DNA of 8,026 nt. It comes from Clostridia bacterium. GTDB taxonomy: Bacteria > Bacillota > Clostridia > Christensenellales > CAG-917. Positions 1 through 6,671 of the stretch are shown piece by piece (position 1 is the first letter of the stretch; each line of letters opens with the position of its first letter). The notes under the pieces were generated by a model. The model searched no databases, was not told the origin of the DNA, and saw only the letters and a list, made by a program, of their open reading frames with translations. The stretch lies in assembly GCA_900769205.1 (NCBI GenBank), contig CAAGFS010000100.1:1-8026 (forward strand), written 5' to 3'. Made by a program: the position numbers and the translations under genes.

Positions 1-884
1 CAAACAAGCAGGATCTTGCAAAGTATATTCTCGAACAGAACAACGTGCAGGTTGACCCGGACAGCATCTTCGACGTGCAAGTCAAACGACTTCACGAGTA
101 CAAACGTCAGCTTCTCAACGCGCTCAATATTCTCGACCTTTATCTGCGCATAAAGGACAATCCGAATCTTGACGTGCAACCGCGCACCTTCATTTTCGGC
201 GCGAAAGCGGCAAGCGCGTACTATATGGCAAAGCAAATCATCCGCTTTATCTGCGCTCTCGGCGAGCTTGTCAACAACGATCCCGACGTGAAAGGCAAGA
301 TAAAAGTCGTCTTCCTTGAAAACTACCGCGTCACGCTTGCGGAAATGATTATGCCGGCGGCGGAAGTGAGCGAGCAGATCTCACTTGCGGGCAAGGAAGC
401 AAGCGGAACGGGCAATATGAAGTTTATGATCAACGGCGCGCTCACCATAGGCACTCTTGACGGCGCAAACGTGGAGATTCATCAGGAAGTGGGCGACGGC
501 AATATATTCCTTTTCGGATTGCTTGCCAACGAAGTGGAAGAACTTTGGAAGAGAGGATACAATCCGTCCTACTATTATCAGACGAATCCGCGCATCAAGC
601 GTCTTATCGACACTCTGCGTCAGGGCATCAACGGCATCTCGTTCGGCGAGATTGCGGACTCGTTGACGACGGGCAGGGGCGGACAACCCGACAGCTATAT
701 GGTGCTTGCCGACTTTGAAAGTTATTCGGCGGCGCAGGAACGCGTCAACGCAACCTATCTCGACAAACAGACCTGGAACAGAATGTCTCTTGTCAACATC
801 GCAAAAGCGGGCTTCTTTGCCGCGGACAGATCGGTTGAAGAATACGCAACGCGCATCTGGAATCTTGAAAAGATTTGCCATTGA
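1..884 (+). CDS. glgP: Glycogen/maltodextrin phosphorylase, C-terminal part (5' end outside window)
   Basis: Cytoplasmic PLP-dependent enzyme that removes glucose from the non-reducing ends of glycogen or maltodextrin as glucose-1-phosphate (GT35 family). The frame is open from base 3 with no start, so the gene is cut by the window edge; about 293 residues remain of a family length near 800. Seen: the hallmark FDVQVKRLHEYKRQ segment just inside the window, and the PLP-site motif EASGTGNMKF, whose lysine (codon 420-422) should carry the cofactor, followed by the conserved NGALTIGTLDGANVEI stretch. The C-terminal end, with a tryptophan/asparagine-rich tail leading to TGA at 882-884, looks complete. 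The GH13 gene follows 14 bases later on the same strand, so the two are probably co-transcribed. Whether glycogen or maltodextrin is the preferred substrate cannot be told from this part. Confidence 0.96.
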   Translation, partial: NKQDLAKYILEQNNVQVDPDSIFDVQVKRLHEYKRQLLNALNILDLYLRIKDNPNLDVQPRTFIFGAKAASAYYMAKQIIRFICALGELVNNDPDVKGKIKVVFLENYRVTLAEMIMPAAEVSEQISLAGKEASGTGNMKFMINGALTIGTLDGANVEIHQEVGDGNIFLFGLLANEVEELWKRGYNPSYYYQTNPRIKRLIDTLRQGINGISFGEIADSLTTGRGGQPDSYMVLADFESYSAAQERVNATYLDKQTWNRMSLVNIAKAGFFAADRSVEEYATRIWNLEKICH

Positions 885-898
885 GCGTAAAAGCAACG

Positions 899-2659
899 AT
901 GTACAACCCGCTTACTCACAAAAAGCCTTACGGCGCAAGCGTCGCAAATCAAGCGACAACAATGCGATTTCCCGTCCCGTGCGATATGCACATCAGACGG
1001 GTTTTCGTCGTTTTAAGACAAGTTTTTCCCGAAGGGAAAGACGCGTCCTTGCGCTATGAACTTCCATTTGAAAAAAGCGAAGACGGGCAGGATATTTTCG
1101 TCGGAGCGTTTGCGCCCAAAGAGTGGGGCGTGTGGAAATACCGCTTCGAAGGCGAACTCGAAGACGGCAGACTTGCTTTTTTCGGTCGTGCTCTCGACGG
1201 GAGCGCGGTGCGCGGAGATTGGTTGCCCGAATGGCAGTTGACTGTCACAAAAAGCGACTACAAAACTCCCGATTGGGCAAAACGAGGCGTTATATATCAG
1301 ATATTTGCGGACAGATTCTGCAAGGTGGGGGACAGACCGTTTGTCAAGCGCGGACGGTTGCACTCAAATTGGTACGAGCGTCCCGATATTCAGCAAGAAG
1401 GCAAGGAATATCGCGCGGACGATTTCTTTGGCGGAAACGTCAACGGAATAATCTCCAAGCTTGATTATCTCCAATCTCTCGGAGTCACCTGCATATATCT
1501 TTCGCCTATTTTCGAGTCTTGCTCGAATCATCGCTACGACACGGGCGATTATCTCAAAATCGACGAGCTTTTCGGCGATGAAGAGGAGTTTGCAAATCTC
1601 GTCGCAAAGGCGCGCGAAAAGGGGATAAACGTCATTCTTGACGGCGTGTTCAATCACACCGGCTCGGACAGCGTGTACTTCAACAAAAACGGCACGTACG
1701 ACGGCGTAGGGGCGTATCAGAGCAAATCGTCAAAATATTTTGAATGGTACGATTTTTCCGACTATCCCGACAAATACGCTTGTTGGTGGGGCTCTACGGT
1801 CGTTCCCACCGTCAACAAGAACGCGCAAGGTTTCTGCAATCTCATTCTCGGCGACGACGGCGTGATAGACAAGTGGAGCAAGACGGGCATAAAGGGCTGG
1901 CGCCTCGACGTCGTGGACGAATTGCCCGTCGATTTCACCACAAAACTTTGCCGTCGCATAAAGCAGGAAGGGGAAGATATGCTCGTGGTGGGAGAAGTGT
2001 GGGAAGACGCTTCCGTGAAGATTTCCTACGGAACGTGGCGACCGTATTTTATGGGCGAGCAACTCGACTCCGTGATGAACTATCCCTTCAAGGAAGCCGT
2101 GCTTGCGTATGCGATAGACGGCGACAAAAACGCCTTTGTGGAAAGCGTCACGCATATTCTCGAAAACTATCCCAAGCAATCTCTCGATTGCCTTATGAAC
2201 CTTATCGACAGTCACGACACCGCACGCGCGCTCACGACGCTTTCGGGAGTCAAGCCGCCCCTTTCAAAGCAGGAGAGAGCGGATTTCAGACTTTCGGACA
2301 AGCAGTACGCTCTTGCAAAACGCAGACTTTTTGTTGCAAGCACTTTGCAGTACGCGCTTCCCGGGGTGCCTTGCGTGTTTTACGGCGACGAATGCGGTGT
2401 GCAGGGCTTTGAAGACCCGCTCAACCGCGCCACTTATCCGTGGGGAAGGGAAGACAACGAGATTGTGGAACATTATAAAAAACTCGGCGCATTGCGCAAA
2501 GACTATGCCGGATTGCTTCAAGGCAATACGCACTTCGTCTTTGACGAGAGCAATTTGATTTTTGAAAGAGAGAGCGAAGAAGGAGTGTTGCGCGTGGAAA
2601 GCGACGGCAAAACCATAACTCTCACCGCAAACGGAAAAGAAATCTTTGCCGTCCGATAA
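899..2659 (+). CDS. GH13 alpha-glucan hydrolase (neopullulanase/maltodextrin glucosidase-like), cytoplasmic
   Basis: A 586-residue GH13 (alpha-amylase superfamily) enzyme. About residues 1-120 form an N-terminal beta-sandwich-like domain. The (beta/alpha)8 barrel begins near residue 125 with GVIYQIFADRF, typical of neopullulanase/cyclomaltodextrinase-type subfamilies, where proline is more usual than this alanine. All conserved regions are seen: DGVFNH (D248), GWRLDVVDE with nucleophile D337, GEVWE with acid/base E366, and LIDSHD with D440. A VPTVN segment matches region V. A short C-terminal beta domain of about 75 residues ends the protein. There is no signal peptide, so it should act in the cytoplasm on glycogen-derived or imported maltodextrins, alongside the phosphorylase. 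ATG 899 was chosen because MYNPLTHKKPYGAS resembles family N-termini. It lacks a clear Shine-Dalgarno, so translation may depend on coupling to glgP; TTG at 875 or 881 are alternatives. Exact specificity (alpha-1,4, alpha-1,6 or both) is not readable. Confidence 0.93.
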   Translation: MYNPLTHKKPYGASVANQATTMRFPVPCDMHIRRVFVVLRQVFPEGKDASLRYELPFEKSEDGQDIFVGAFAPKEWGVWKYRFEGELEDGRLAFFGRALDGSAVRGDWLPEWQLTVTKSDYKTPDWAKRGVIYQIFADRFCKVGDRPFVKRGRLHSNWYERPDIQQEGKEYRADDFFGGNVNGIISKLDYLQSLGVTCIYLSPIFESCSNHRYDTGDYLKIDELFGDEEEFANLVAKAREKGINVILDGVFNHTGSDSVYFNKNGTYDGVGAYQSKSSKYFEWYDFSDYPDKYACWWGSTVVPTVNKNAQGFCNLILGDDGVIDKWSKTGIKGWRLDVVDELPVDFTTKLCRRIKQEGEDMLVVGEVWEDASVKISYGTWRPYFMGEQLDSVMNYPFKEAVLAYAIDGDKNAFVESVTHILENYPKQSLDCLMNLIDSHDTARALTTLSGVKPPLSKQERADFRLSDKQYALAKRRLFVASTLQYALPGVPCVFYGDECGVQGFEDPLNRATYPWGREDNEIVEHYKKLGALRKDYAGLLQGNTHFVFDESNLIFERESEEGVLRVESDGKTITLTANGKEIFAVR

Positions 2660-2692
2660 TCTGGCACTCGTTTGAAACAAGTCAAACAACGA

Positions 2693-2719
2693 AAAAACCG
2701 CATACAATATGCGGTTTTT
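2693..2719 (+). terminator. Intrinsic terminator of the glgP-GH13 transcript, potentially bidirectional
   Basis: Perfect 12-bp inverted repeat: left arm 2693-2704, loop CAA, right arm 2708-2719. The GC core is CCGCATA/TATGCGG, flanked by five A on the left and five T on the right, with further T-rich sequence after it. It lies 33 bases after the GH13 stop. The A/T flanks would also give a U tract on the opposite strand, so it could back up the terminator of the facing transporter gene. Confidence 0.9.
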
Positions 2720-2804
2720 GCATTTTCGTATAGTTTGCGTTTTCGCGTGCATTCTTGCGTGTTTTTAATGCTCGCATAGCCTGAGATTTTTGCATAAGAA
2801 AAGA

Positions 2805-2823
2805 GCGACGCAATTTGCGTCGC
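2805..2823 (-). terminator. Intrinsic terminator of the MFS transporter gene
   Basis: GCGACGCA/TGCGTCGC inverted repeat, 8-bp stem with a 3-base loop, located 18 bases beyond the TGA of the minus-strand transporter. Read on the minus strand it is followed by CTCTTTTCTTATG, a U-rich run. On the plus strand the nearest T run (2832-2838) is displaced by several bases, so minus-strand use fits better. Confidence 0.8.
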
Positions 2824-2841
2824 CCTTCGGATTTTTTTGCG

Positions 2842-4875
2842 TCAGTCGGCGTCCAAAGCGTCGAGTCTGATTTGCTTTTTCTCTTCCTTGGTGAGTTTTC
2901 TGCCCTTTGCGGTTGTCACGCTGTCGCCGTGTTTGACGAAAAGCATAAGCAAGATTGCAATCACGATGCATATTGCGCTGTAAAGGAACAGGAACTTGTT
3001 TCCGCCCGCGTCCATAATCGCACCGCCGATTGCCGGAGTGATGGCTTGCGCGGACATCGTCGCGACGTAGTAGTAGCCCGTGTATTGACCGACCGTTTCC
3101 GCAGTGGAAAGCTCGGTGACCATCGGGAAGGTGTTGACGTTTGCGATGATAAGTCCAAAGCCCGCGATGAGATAGAACAGAGCAAACAACACTGCGGGGA
3201 TGATGGCTTTGTCGTTTGGCGCGACGGCTGCAAATATAAGCACGAAGGACAGCACTGCCATTGCAAAACCGATCATAATGGATTTTCTTCTGCCGATTTT
3301 TGCCGCCATATATCCGACGGGGATGAATGCGATTGCGCTGATGCCCATAGAAACGCCGGAGATTATGGATGCGATACCGGCGGACAAGTTGAGCGCTTTC
3401 GTGGTGTAGATGGACAGGTTGGACGACACGGCATTGTATCCCATAAACCACATAAAGATGGAAGCAAGGATAAGAATGAAGGATTTGAGTCTGCCTTTTT
3501 CAAGGTCGGACTTTGCGCCCCACCACTCTTTCGGGCTTGTGTGTTTTTTCTTGGTGTTGGCAACGACTTCTTTTGCAAACTCCACCGTTTCGGGAGCGAG
3601 CTTTGCGTGTGCGATATCGACTGCGCTTTCTTCTATGGTTTCTATAGCGTCGCCCGACGGTTTTGAATCAAGAGCGTAATTTGCGTCACCTTCGGAAATG
3701 AGTTCTTCCGCAAATTTTTCCGCATCGGGATTTTCTCCTTCCGCGAAGTCGTCAATTTCGTATTCTTTGCAGATTTCCTGACATTTTGCCACGAGTTTGC
3801 GCTCTTTGACGAGAGCAAGGAAGCCTGCAAGCAGAATGAGCATCCCAGCCGCAATCGAACCGAAGATGATGACGTAGTTTTCAAGTCTTTGCCCAAAGAG
3901 CACCACCGTGTATATCAAAAACGCAATCGCACCGCCGATACCGCCGCAAAGATTGATGATTGCGTTCGCTTGCGAGCGGAGCGGCTTGGGCGTGACGTCG
4001 GGCATAAGCGCAACCGCGGGAGAGCGGAAGGTTGCCATTGCGATGAGCACCAGAAGAAGTATAACCATATAAACAGCAAGGCTCTTGATGCCTTCTGCGG
4101 ATTTGGTGTAGGTTTCGTGTATCTGATTGCTGATGTAGTTGTTCATGCCGGACGCGACGTACTTTTTGTAGTTTGCGTTGCTGTCGAGCATCTGCTGATA
4201 CGTCTTGCCCGTTTCTTCGCACACGGCGCTCAGATCCGCAACTTCCGCTCCGTCATAGTAGTAGGTCGTTTCGCCCAACATATTGAGAACCGCCTTTTTG
4301 GACGTCATTTTCTCGTAATATCTGATGGAAATGAAGTCGTCTCTCGTGAGATGGTTCTGGTCTCTTATGTAGGTCAGGTCGCAATAGTTTGCGCTTCCCG
4401 ATTTGCCTGCTTCGGCGTTGTCCCACCACTCTCCGAGCTGAGTGTTCATAAATTCGTCTTGAGAGAGTTGCGATTCAATCTGTGCGGTGAGAGTTTCCGC
4501 TTTCGCCTGTTGTTTGAGGGTGGAAACGGGCACGAACACCATAAGCACCACCGCGCAAAGCGTGCCGATGACGATAAAAGGCGTGCGCCTGCCAAACTTC
4601 TTTGCAAGTTTGCCGTGCGCGTTGTCGCTGAGTTTTCCGAAAAGGGGAAGCATAAACAGCGACAGCAGGTTGTCAAGTCCCATAATGATACCGCGCGCCC
4701 AGCTCGGCAAGCCGTACGCATGTTCGAGAAGAAGGGGCACGACAAAGTCGTACGCCGTCCAGAACAGCATGATGATTGCAAACGCAAAGCCGACTTTGAA
4801 GGTTTGCGGATAGTTGAGTTTGAGCGGTGGTCTGCCTTTTTCGTCCAGAATGGGAGCAGGCTTTTCTTTCTTCAT
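2842..4875 (-). CDS. 12-TM MFS sugar transporter, GPH/SLC45-like, with two large loop insertions
   Basis: A 677-residue integral membrane protein. Twelve hydrophobic segments are readable, at roughly residues 28-50, 60-80, 98-117, 264-283, 303-326, 334-355, 464-482, 499-522, 531-551, 557-580, 598-621 and 627-647. The loop between helices 2 and 3 has GKLSD...KKFGRRTPF, the MFS/GPH signature for the cytoplasmic side; a second GRR follows helix 8. Loop 3-4 (about 119-262) is a hydrophilic, probably extracytoplasmic insert of about 144 residues. Loop 6-7 (about 357-462) is an acidic/charged cytoplasmic loop of about 105 residues. Ordinary family members are near 450 residues. ATG 4875 was chosen because AAGGGAG lies about 8 bases upstream; an upstream in-frame ATG at 4977 would lie before the predicted promoter. 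The neighbouring alpha-glucan enzymes make a glucoside or maltodextrin substrate plausible, but the gene is convergent to them and separately transcribed. The substrate is unknown. Confidence 0.85.
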   Translation of the reverse strand: MKKEKPAPILDEKGRPPLKLNYPQTFKVGFAFAIIMLFWTAYDFVVPLLLEHAYGLPSWARGIIMGLDNLLSLFMLPLFGKLSDNAHGKLAKKFGRRTPFIVIGTLCAVVLMVFVPVSTLKQQAKAETLTAQIESQLSQDEFMNTQLGEWWDNAEAGKSGSANYCDLTYIRDQNHLTRDDFISIRYYEKMTSKKAVLNMLGETTYYYDGAEVADLSAVCEETGKTYQQMLDSNANYKKYVASGMNNYISNQIHETYTKSAEGIKSLAVYMVILLLVLIAMATFRSPAVALMPDVTPKPLRSQANAIINLCGGIGGAIAFLIYTVVLFGQRLENYVIIFGSIAAGMLILLAGFLALVKERKLVAKCQEICKEYEIDDFAEGENPDAEKFAEELISEGDANYALDSKPSGDAIETIEESAVDIAHAKLAPETVEFAKEVVANTKKKHTSPKEWWGAKSDLEKGRLKSFILILASIFMWFMGYNAVSSNLSIYTTKALNLSAGIASIISGVSMGISAIAFIPVGYMAAKIGRRKSIMIGFAMAVLSFVLIFAAVAPNDKAIIPAVLFALFYLIAGFGLIIANVNTFPMVTELSTAETVGQYTGYYYVATMSAQAITPAIGGAIMDAGGNKFLFLYSAICIVIAILLMLFVKHGDSVTTAKGRKLTKEEKKQIRLDALDAD

Positions 4876-4932
4876 ATTTTGTTCTCCCTTGTTATCGAGA
4901 TTTCCGCATCGGGTGCGAATCAAGATAAATAT

Positions 4933-4961
4933 ATTATAGAATATATTCAAAGATATGTAAA
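4933..4961 (-). promoter_or_regulatory. Near-consensus sigma-70/sigma-A promoter of the transporter gene
   Basis: On the minus strand, TTTACA (4961-4956) is separated by exactly 17 bases from TATAAT (4938-4933). This is one mismatch from the full consensus. Transcription would start near 4926, giving a leader of about 50 bases with AAGGGAG before ATG 4875. The region is strongly AT-rich against its surroundings. I see no obvious operator palindrome next to it. Confidence 0.85.
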
Positions 4962-5025
4962 TACCGTATTTTTGCATTTTTGCGCGGAATTGCTCAAAAT
5001 ATTATCTTTGCGAGTCCAAAAAAGG

Positions 5026-5055
5026 TTGTCTTATTTTGTGTGTCTATGCTAAAAT
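5026..5055 (+). promoter_or_regulatory. Promoter of the radical-SAM gene, extended -10 type
   Basis: TTGTCT (5026-5031), an 18-base spacer, then TAAAAT (5050-5055) preceded by TGC, an extended -10 element. The start codon at 5062 is only 6 bases beyond the -10 box, so the predicted transcription start falls on or next to the ATG. The divergent transporter promoter lies about 64 bases away, back to back. Confidence 0.65.
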
Positions 5056-5061
5056 ACTCTT

Positions 5062-5757
5062 ATGATTATTTGCGGTTACGAAAAGTTTTCAATGGTTGAT
5101 TTCGACGGAAAAATCACCTGCACCGTTTTTACGGGCGGGTGTAATTTCCGCTGTCCGTTTTGTCACAACGGCGCGCTTGTCATAGGCGACGTAAAAAGCG
5201 GACAAATAGATTGCGACGAAGTGTTCGATTACCTTCAAAAGCGCAAGGGGCTTGTGGACGCCGTTTCCGTGACGGGCGGAGAGCCGACCTTGCAAAGCGA
5301 CCTTGCCGATTTTTTGCGCAAGGTGCGGGATTTGGGCTATCAGACGAAACTCGACTCGAACGGGCTTCGCCCCGACGTGCTCCGACGCATCGTTGAGCAA
5401 GACCTTGTGGACTATCTTGCGATGGACGTGAAAAACAGCCCCGAAAAATACGCTCTCACCGTCGGACTTGAAAAGATAGATCTCGGCAAAATAAACGAGA
5501 GCATAGATTTGCTGAAAACGTGCGGAGTTGACCACGAGTTCCGCACCACCGTCATAAAAGAGTTTCACACCGACGAAGATATGCGCGCCATTGCGGAATG
5601 GGTGAAGGGCGCCAAACGCTACGTTATGCAAAAATACAAGGATAGCGAAGGTTGCATCTCGCACGGCTACACGCCCCTTGAAAAAGACGACGTGCAAAGG
5701 TATGCCACCTATTTCGACGGACTTGTTGAAAAAGTGGATTTGCGCGGATACAATTGA
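5062..5757 (+). CDS. Radical-SAM activating protein, NrdG-like (anaerobic ribonucleotide reductase activase family)
   Basis: A 231-residue radical-SAM enzyme. Near the N-terminus KFSMVDFDGK leads into the [4Fe-4S]/SAM motif CNFRCPFC (C27, C31, C34), and the SAM-contacting GGEP is at residues 72-75. Length and the opening KFS-VD--GKI-TVF--GCNFRC-FCHN pattern match the NrdG2-type family (anaerobic ribonucleoside-triphosphate reductase activating protein), which installs a glycyl radical on its partner in the cytoplasm. No nrdD or other glycyl-radical enzyme is in the window, so the partner is inferred only from family. ATG 5062 was chosen because residues before C27 match the family. The next ATG (5092) would remove conserved sequence. 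There is no Shine-Dalgarno ahead of 5062. It is a single-gene unit, divergent from the transporter and convergent with rubrerythrin. A different radical-SAM activase role cannot be excluded. Confidence 0.88.
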   Translation: MIICGYEKFSMVDFDGKITCTVFTGGCNFRCPFCHNGALVIGDVKSGQIDCDEVFDYLQKRKGLVDAVSVTGGEPTLQSDLADFLRKVRDLGYQTKLDSNGLRPDVLRRIVEQDLVDYLAMDVKNSPEKYALTVGLEKIDLGKINESIDLLKTCGVDHEFRTTVIKEFHTDEDMRAIAEWVKGAKRYVMQKYKDSEGCISHGYTPLEKDDVQRYATYFDGLVEKVDLRGYN

Positions 5758-5762
5758 AATCT

Positions 5763-5790
5763 GACAAAACGCGCGTTTTATCCGACAAAA
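5763..5790. repeat. Palindrome AAAACGCGCGTTTT with phased GACAAAA repeats
   Basis: A perfect 14-bp palindrome at 5766-5779 is embedded between two copies of GACAAAA (5763-5769 and 5784-5790), 21 bases apart, or two helical turns. It lies just after the radical-SAM stop and before the shared terminator. As an RNA hairpin it would be weak (5-bp stem), so a DNA-binding site or chance are the alternatives. No function is claimed. Confidence 0.45.
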
Positions 5791-5826
5791 TCGCAAGATA
5801 AAATGCCTATTGTGCAAAATATAATG

Positions 5827-5857
5827 AAAAAGAACGGCAATACGTGCCGTTCTTTTT
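5827..5857. terminator. Bidirectional intrinsic terminator between the radical-SAM and rubrerythrin genes
   Basis: Perfect 13-bp inverted repeat: left arm 5827-5839 (AAAAAGAACGGCA), loop ATACG, right arm 5845-5857. The five A on the left and five T on the right supply U tracts in both directions. It sits 69 bases past the radical-SAM stop and about 48 bases past the rubrerythrin stop on the other strand, so it can end both convergent transcripts. Confidence 0.9.
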
Positions 5858-5905
5858 GCCTTTCGGCGCAACGGCAATCGTCGCGTCGCAACCGTGTTTG
5901 CGCGG

Positions 5906-6496
5906 TCAGTTTCCGTCATTGAGCACCAGAAGGGTTGCGCCTTGTCTTGCTTTGCACAACGGGCAGATTTCCCAGGATTGCTTGCTTTCGGCTTCGTATC
6001 CGCAACCAGAACATTTCCACTTTGTCGGCTTGTCTTTTTTGTACATCGTGCCGTTTGCGAGCTGGCAATGCAAGTCTTCGAACATCAGTTTGTGGCAGTG
6101 CTCGACGCCCGAGAGCATTTCAAACGCGTTGGCAATTTCTTCAAAACCTTCTTCGCGTGCGGTTTTTGCAAAATCCTTGTACATTCCCACCTCGTTTTCT
6201 TCGTCTTCGGCTGCAAGTTTGAGATTGTCTTTCAAGTCCCATTTTTGCTTGAAGGGATAGCCAGCGCACACGTCTATGTTCTCGATGGTTTTGGGACTTG
6301 CCTGTTGAATGAACGTGTAAAGCACTCTGGCGTGGTTGAACTCGTTGTACACCACCTTGTCGATGATTTCCGCAAGAGCGGAATAGCCTTCGTTGCGCGC
6401 GCCGTATTCGATGAAACGGTATCTCGCCATGGCTTGCGTTTCGCCCGCAAACGCGCGGGCAAGATTTGATATGGTTTTGCTTTCGATGAGTTTCAT
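5906..6496 (-). CDS. rbr: Rubrerythrin (diiron peroxidase with C-terminal rubredoxin domain)
   Basis: A 196-residue cytoplasmic protein that reduces hydrogen peroxide at a diiron site, protecting anaerobes from oxidative stress. The four-helix ferritin-like domain carries the expected ligands: E19 in AGETQA, E52 and H55 in NEFNH, an acidic cluster at 97-102 (EDEENE) and E132/H135 in the GVEHCH segment. The C-terminal rubredoxin-type domain has C162/C165 (WKCSGCGY) and C178/C181 (EICPLCKA), with the usual 12-residue gap between pairs, for a mononuclear iron that passes electrons to the diiron centre. Length matches classical rubrerythrin. ATG 6496 is set by a strong AAGGAGA about 6 bases upstream. 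The exact ligand choice within the acidic cluster is uncertain, because spacing to the following MY pair differs by about one residue from the Desulfovibrio protein as I recall it. It is a monocistronic unit divergent from mrp. Confidence 0.95.
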   Translation of the reverse strand: MKLIESKTISNLARAFAGETQAMARYRFIEYGARNEGYSALAEIIDKVVYNEFNHARVLYTFIQQASPKTIENIDVCAGYPFKQKWDLKDNLKLAAEDEENEVGMYKDFAKTAREEGFEEIANAFEMLSGVEHCHKLMFEDLHCQLANGTMYKKDKPTKWKCSGCGYEAESKQSWEICPLCKARQGATLLVLNDGN

Positions 6497-6545
6497 AGCG
6501 TTCTCCTTTTTTTTGATAGGGTGATTATTGCGCTTGCGACGGTTT

Positions 6546-6551
6546 TTTATA
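6546..6551 (-). promoter_or_regulatory. Possible -10 box for rubrerythrin
   Basis: TATAAA on the minus strand, about 50 bases upstream of the rubrerythrin ATG. I find no good -35 at 16-18 bases; TTACGT at 19 bases is weak. The gene may therefore rely on an activator or another element. No clear PerR-type palindrome was recognised by eye. Confidence 0.35.
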
Positions 6552-6600
6552 CAAAAACTCGTCGTCTTTGACGTAAGCGGGCAATATTTTTCAAAAAGGC

Positions 6601-6629
6601 TTTTAATATTTTTGCATTGGTGCTATCAT
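6601..6629 (+). promoter_or_regulatory. Promoter of the mrp operon, extended -10 type
   Basis: TTTTAA (6601-6606), a 17-base spacer, then TATCAT (6624-6629) preceded by TGC, giving an extended -10. The start would be near 6636, leaving a leader of about 36 bases before ATG 6672. The -35 is poor, and the extended -10 may compensate. Confidence 0.55.
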
Positions 6630-6671
6630 TATATGGAAAAATCAACGGCGCAAAATGCGCAAGGAGTATAT

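Noticed and set aside
2670..2687. Inverted repeat GTTTGA-AACAAG-TCAAAC after the GH13 stop
   Set aside because: It is a short AT-rich 6-bp stem without a U tract, directly before a much stronger terminator, and likely chance.
2720..2804. Gap between the two terminators, checked for a small gene or RNA
   Set aside because: Only T-rich sequence with loose TGCGT-TTTT repetitions is present; no start with a ribosome binding site and no stable structure were seen.
2815..3666. Plus-strand open frame (283 codons) antisense to the transporter's 3' half
   Set aside because: It begins inside the terminator hairpin region, has no family resemblance, and is explained by codon bias of the gene opposite.
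4876..4977. Upstream extension of the transporter to ATG 4977
   Set aside because: It would run through the near-consensus promoter (4933-4961). ATG 4875 has a good Shine-Dalgarno and a sensible cytoplasmic N-terminus.
3889..5052. Long plus-strand open frame (387 codons) antisense to the transporter
   Set aside because: It lies opposite a well-supported membrane protein, has no ribosome binding site, and its translation is an Arg/His/Cys-rich string typical of an antisense shadow.
6528..6671. Upstream extension of mrp
   Set aside because: It crosses the predicted promoter and does not resemble Mrp; AAGGAG ahead of ATG 6672 marks the start.
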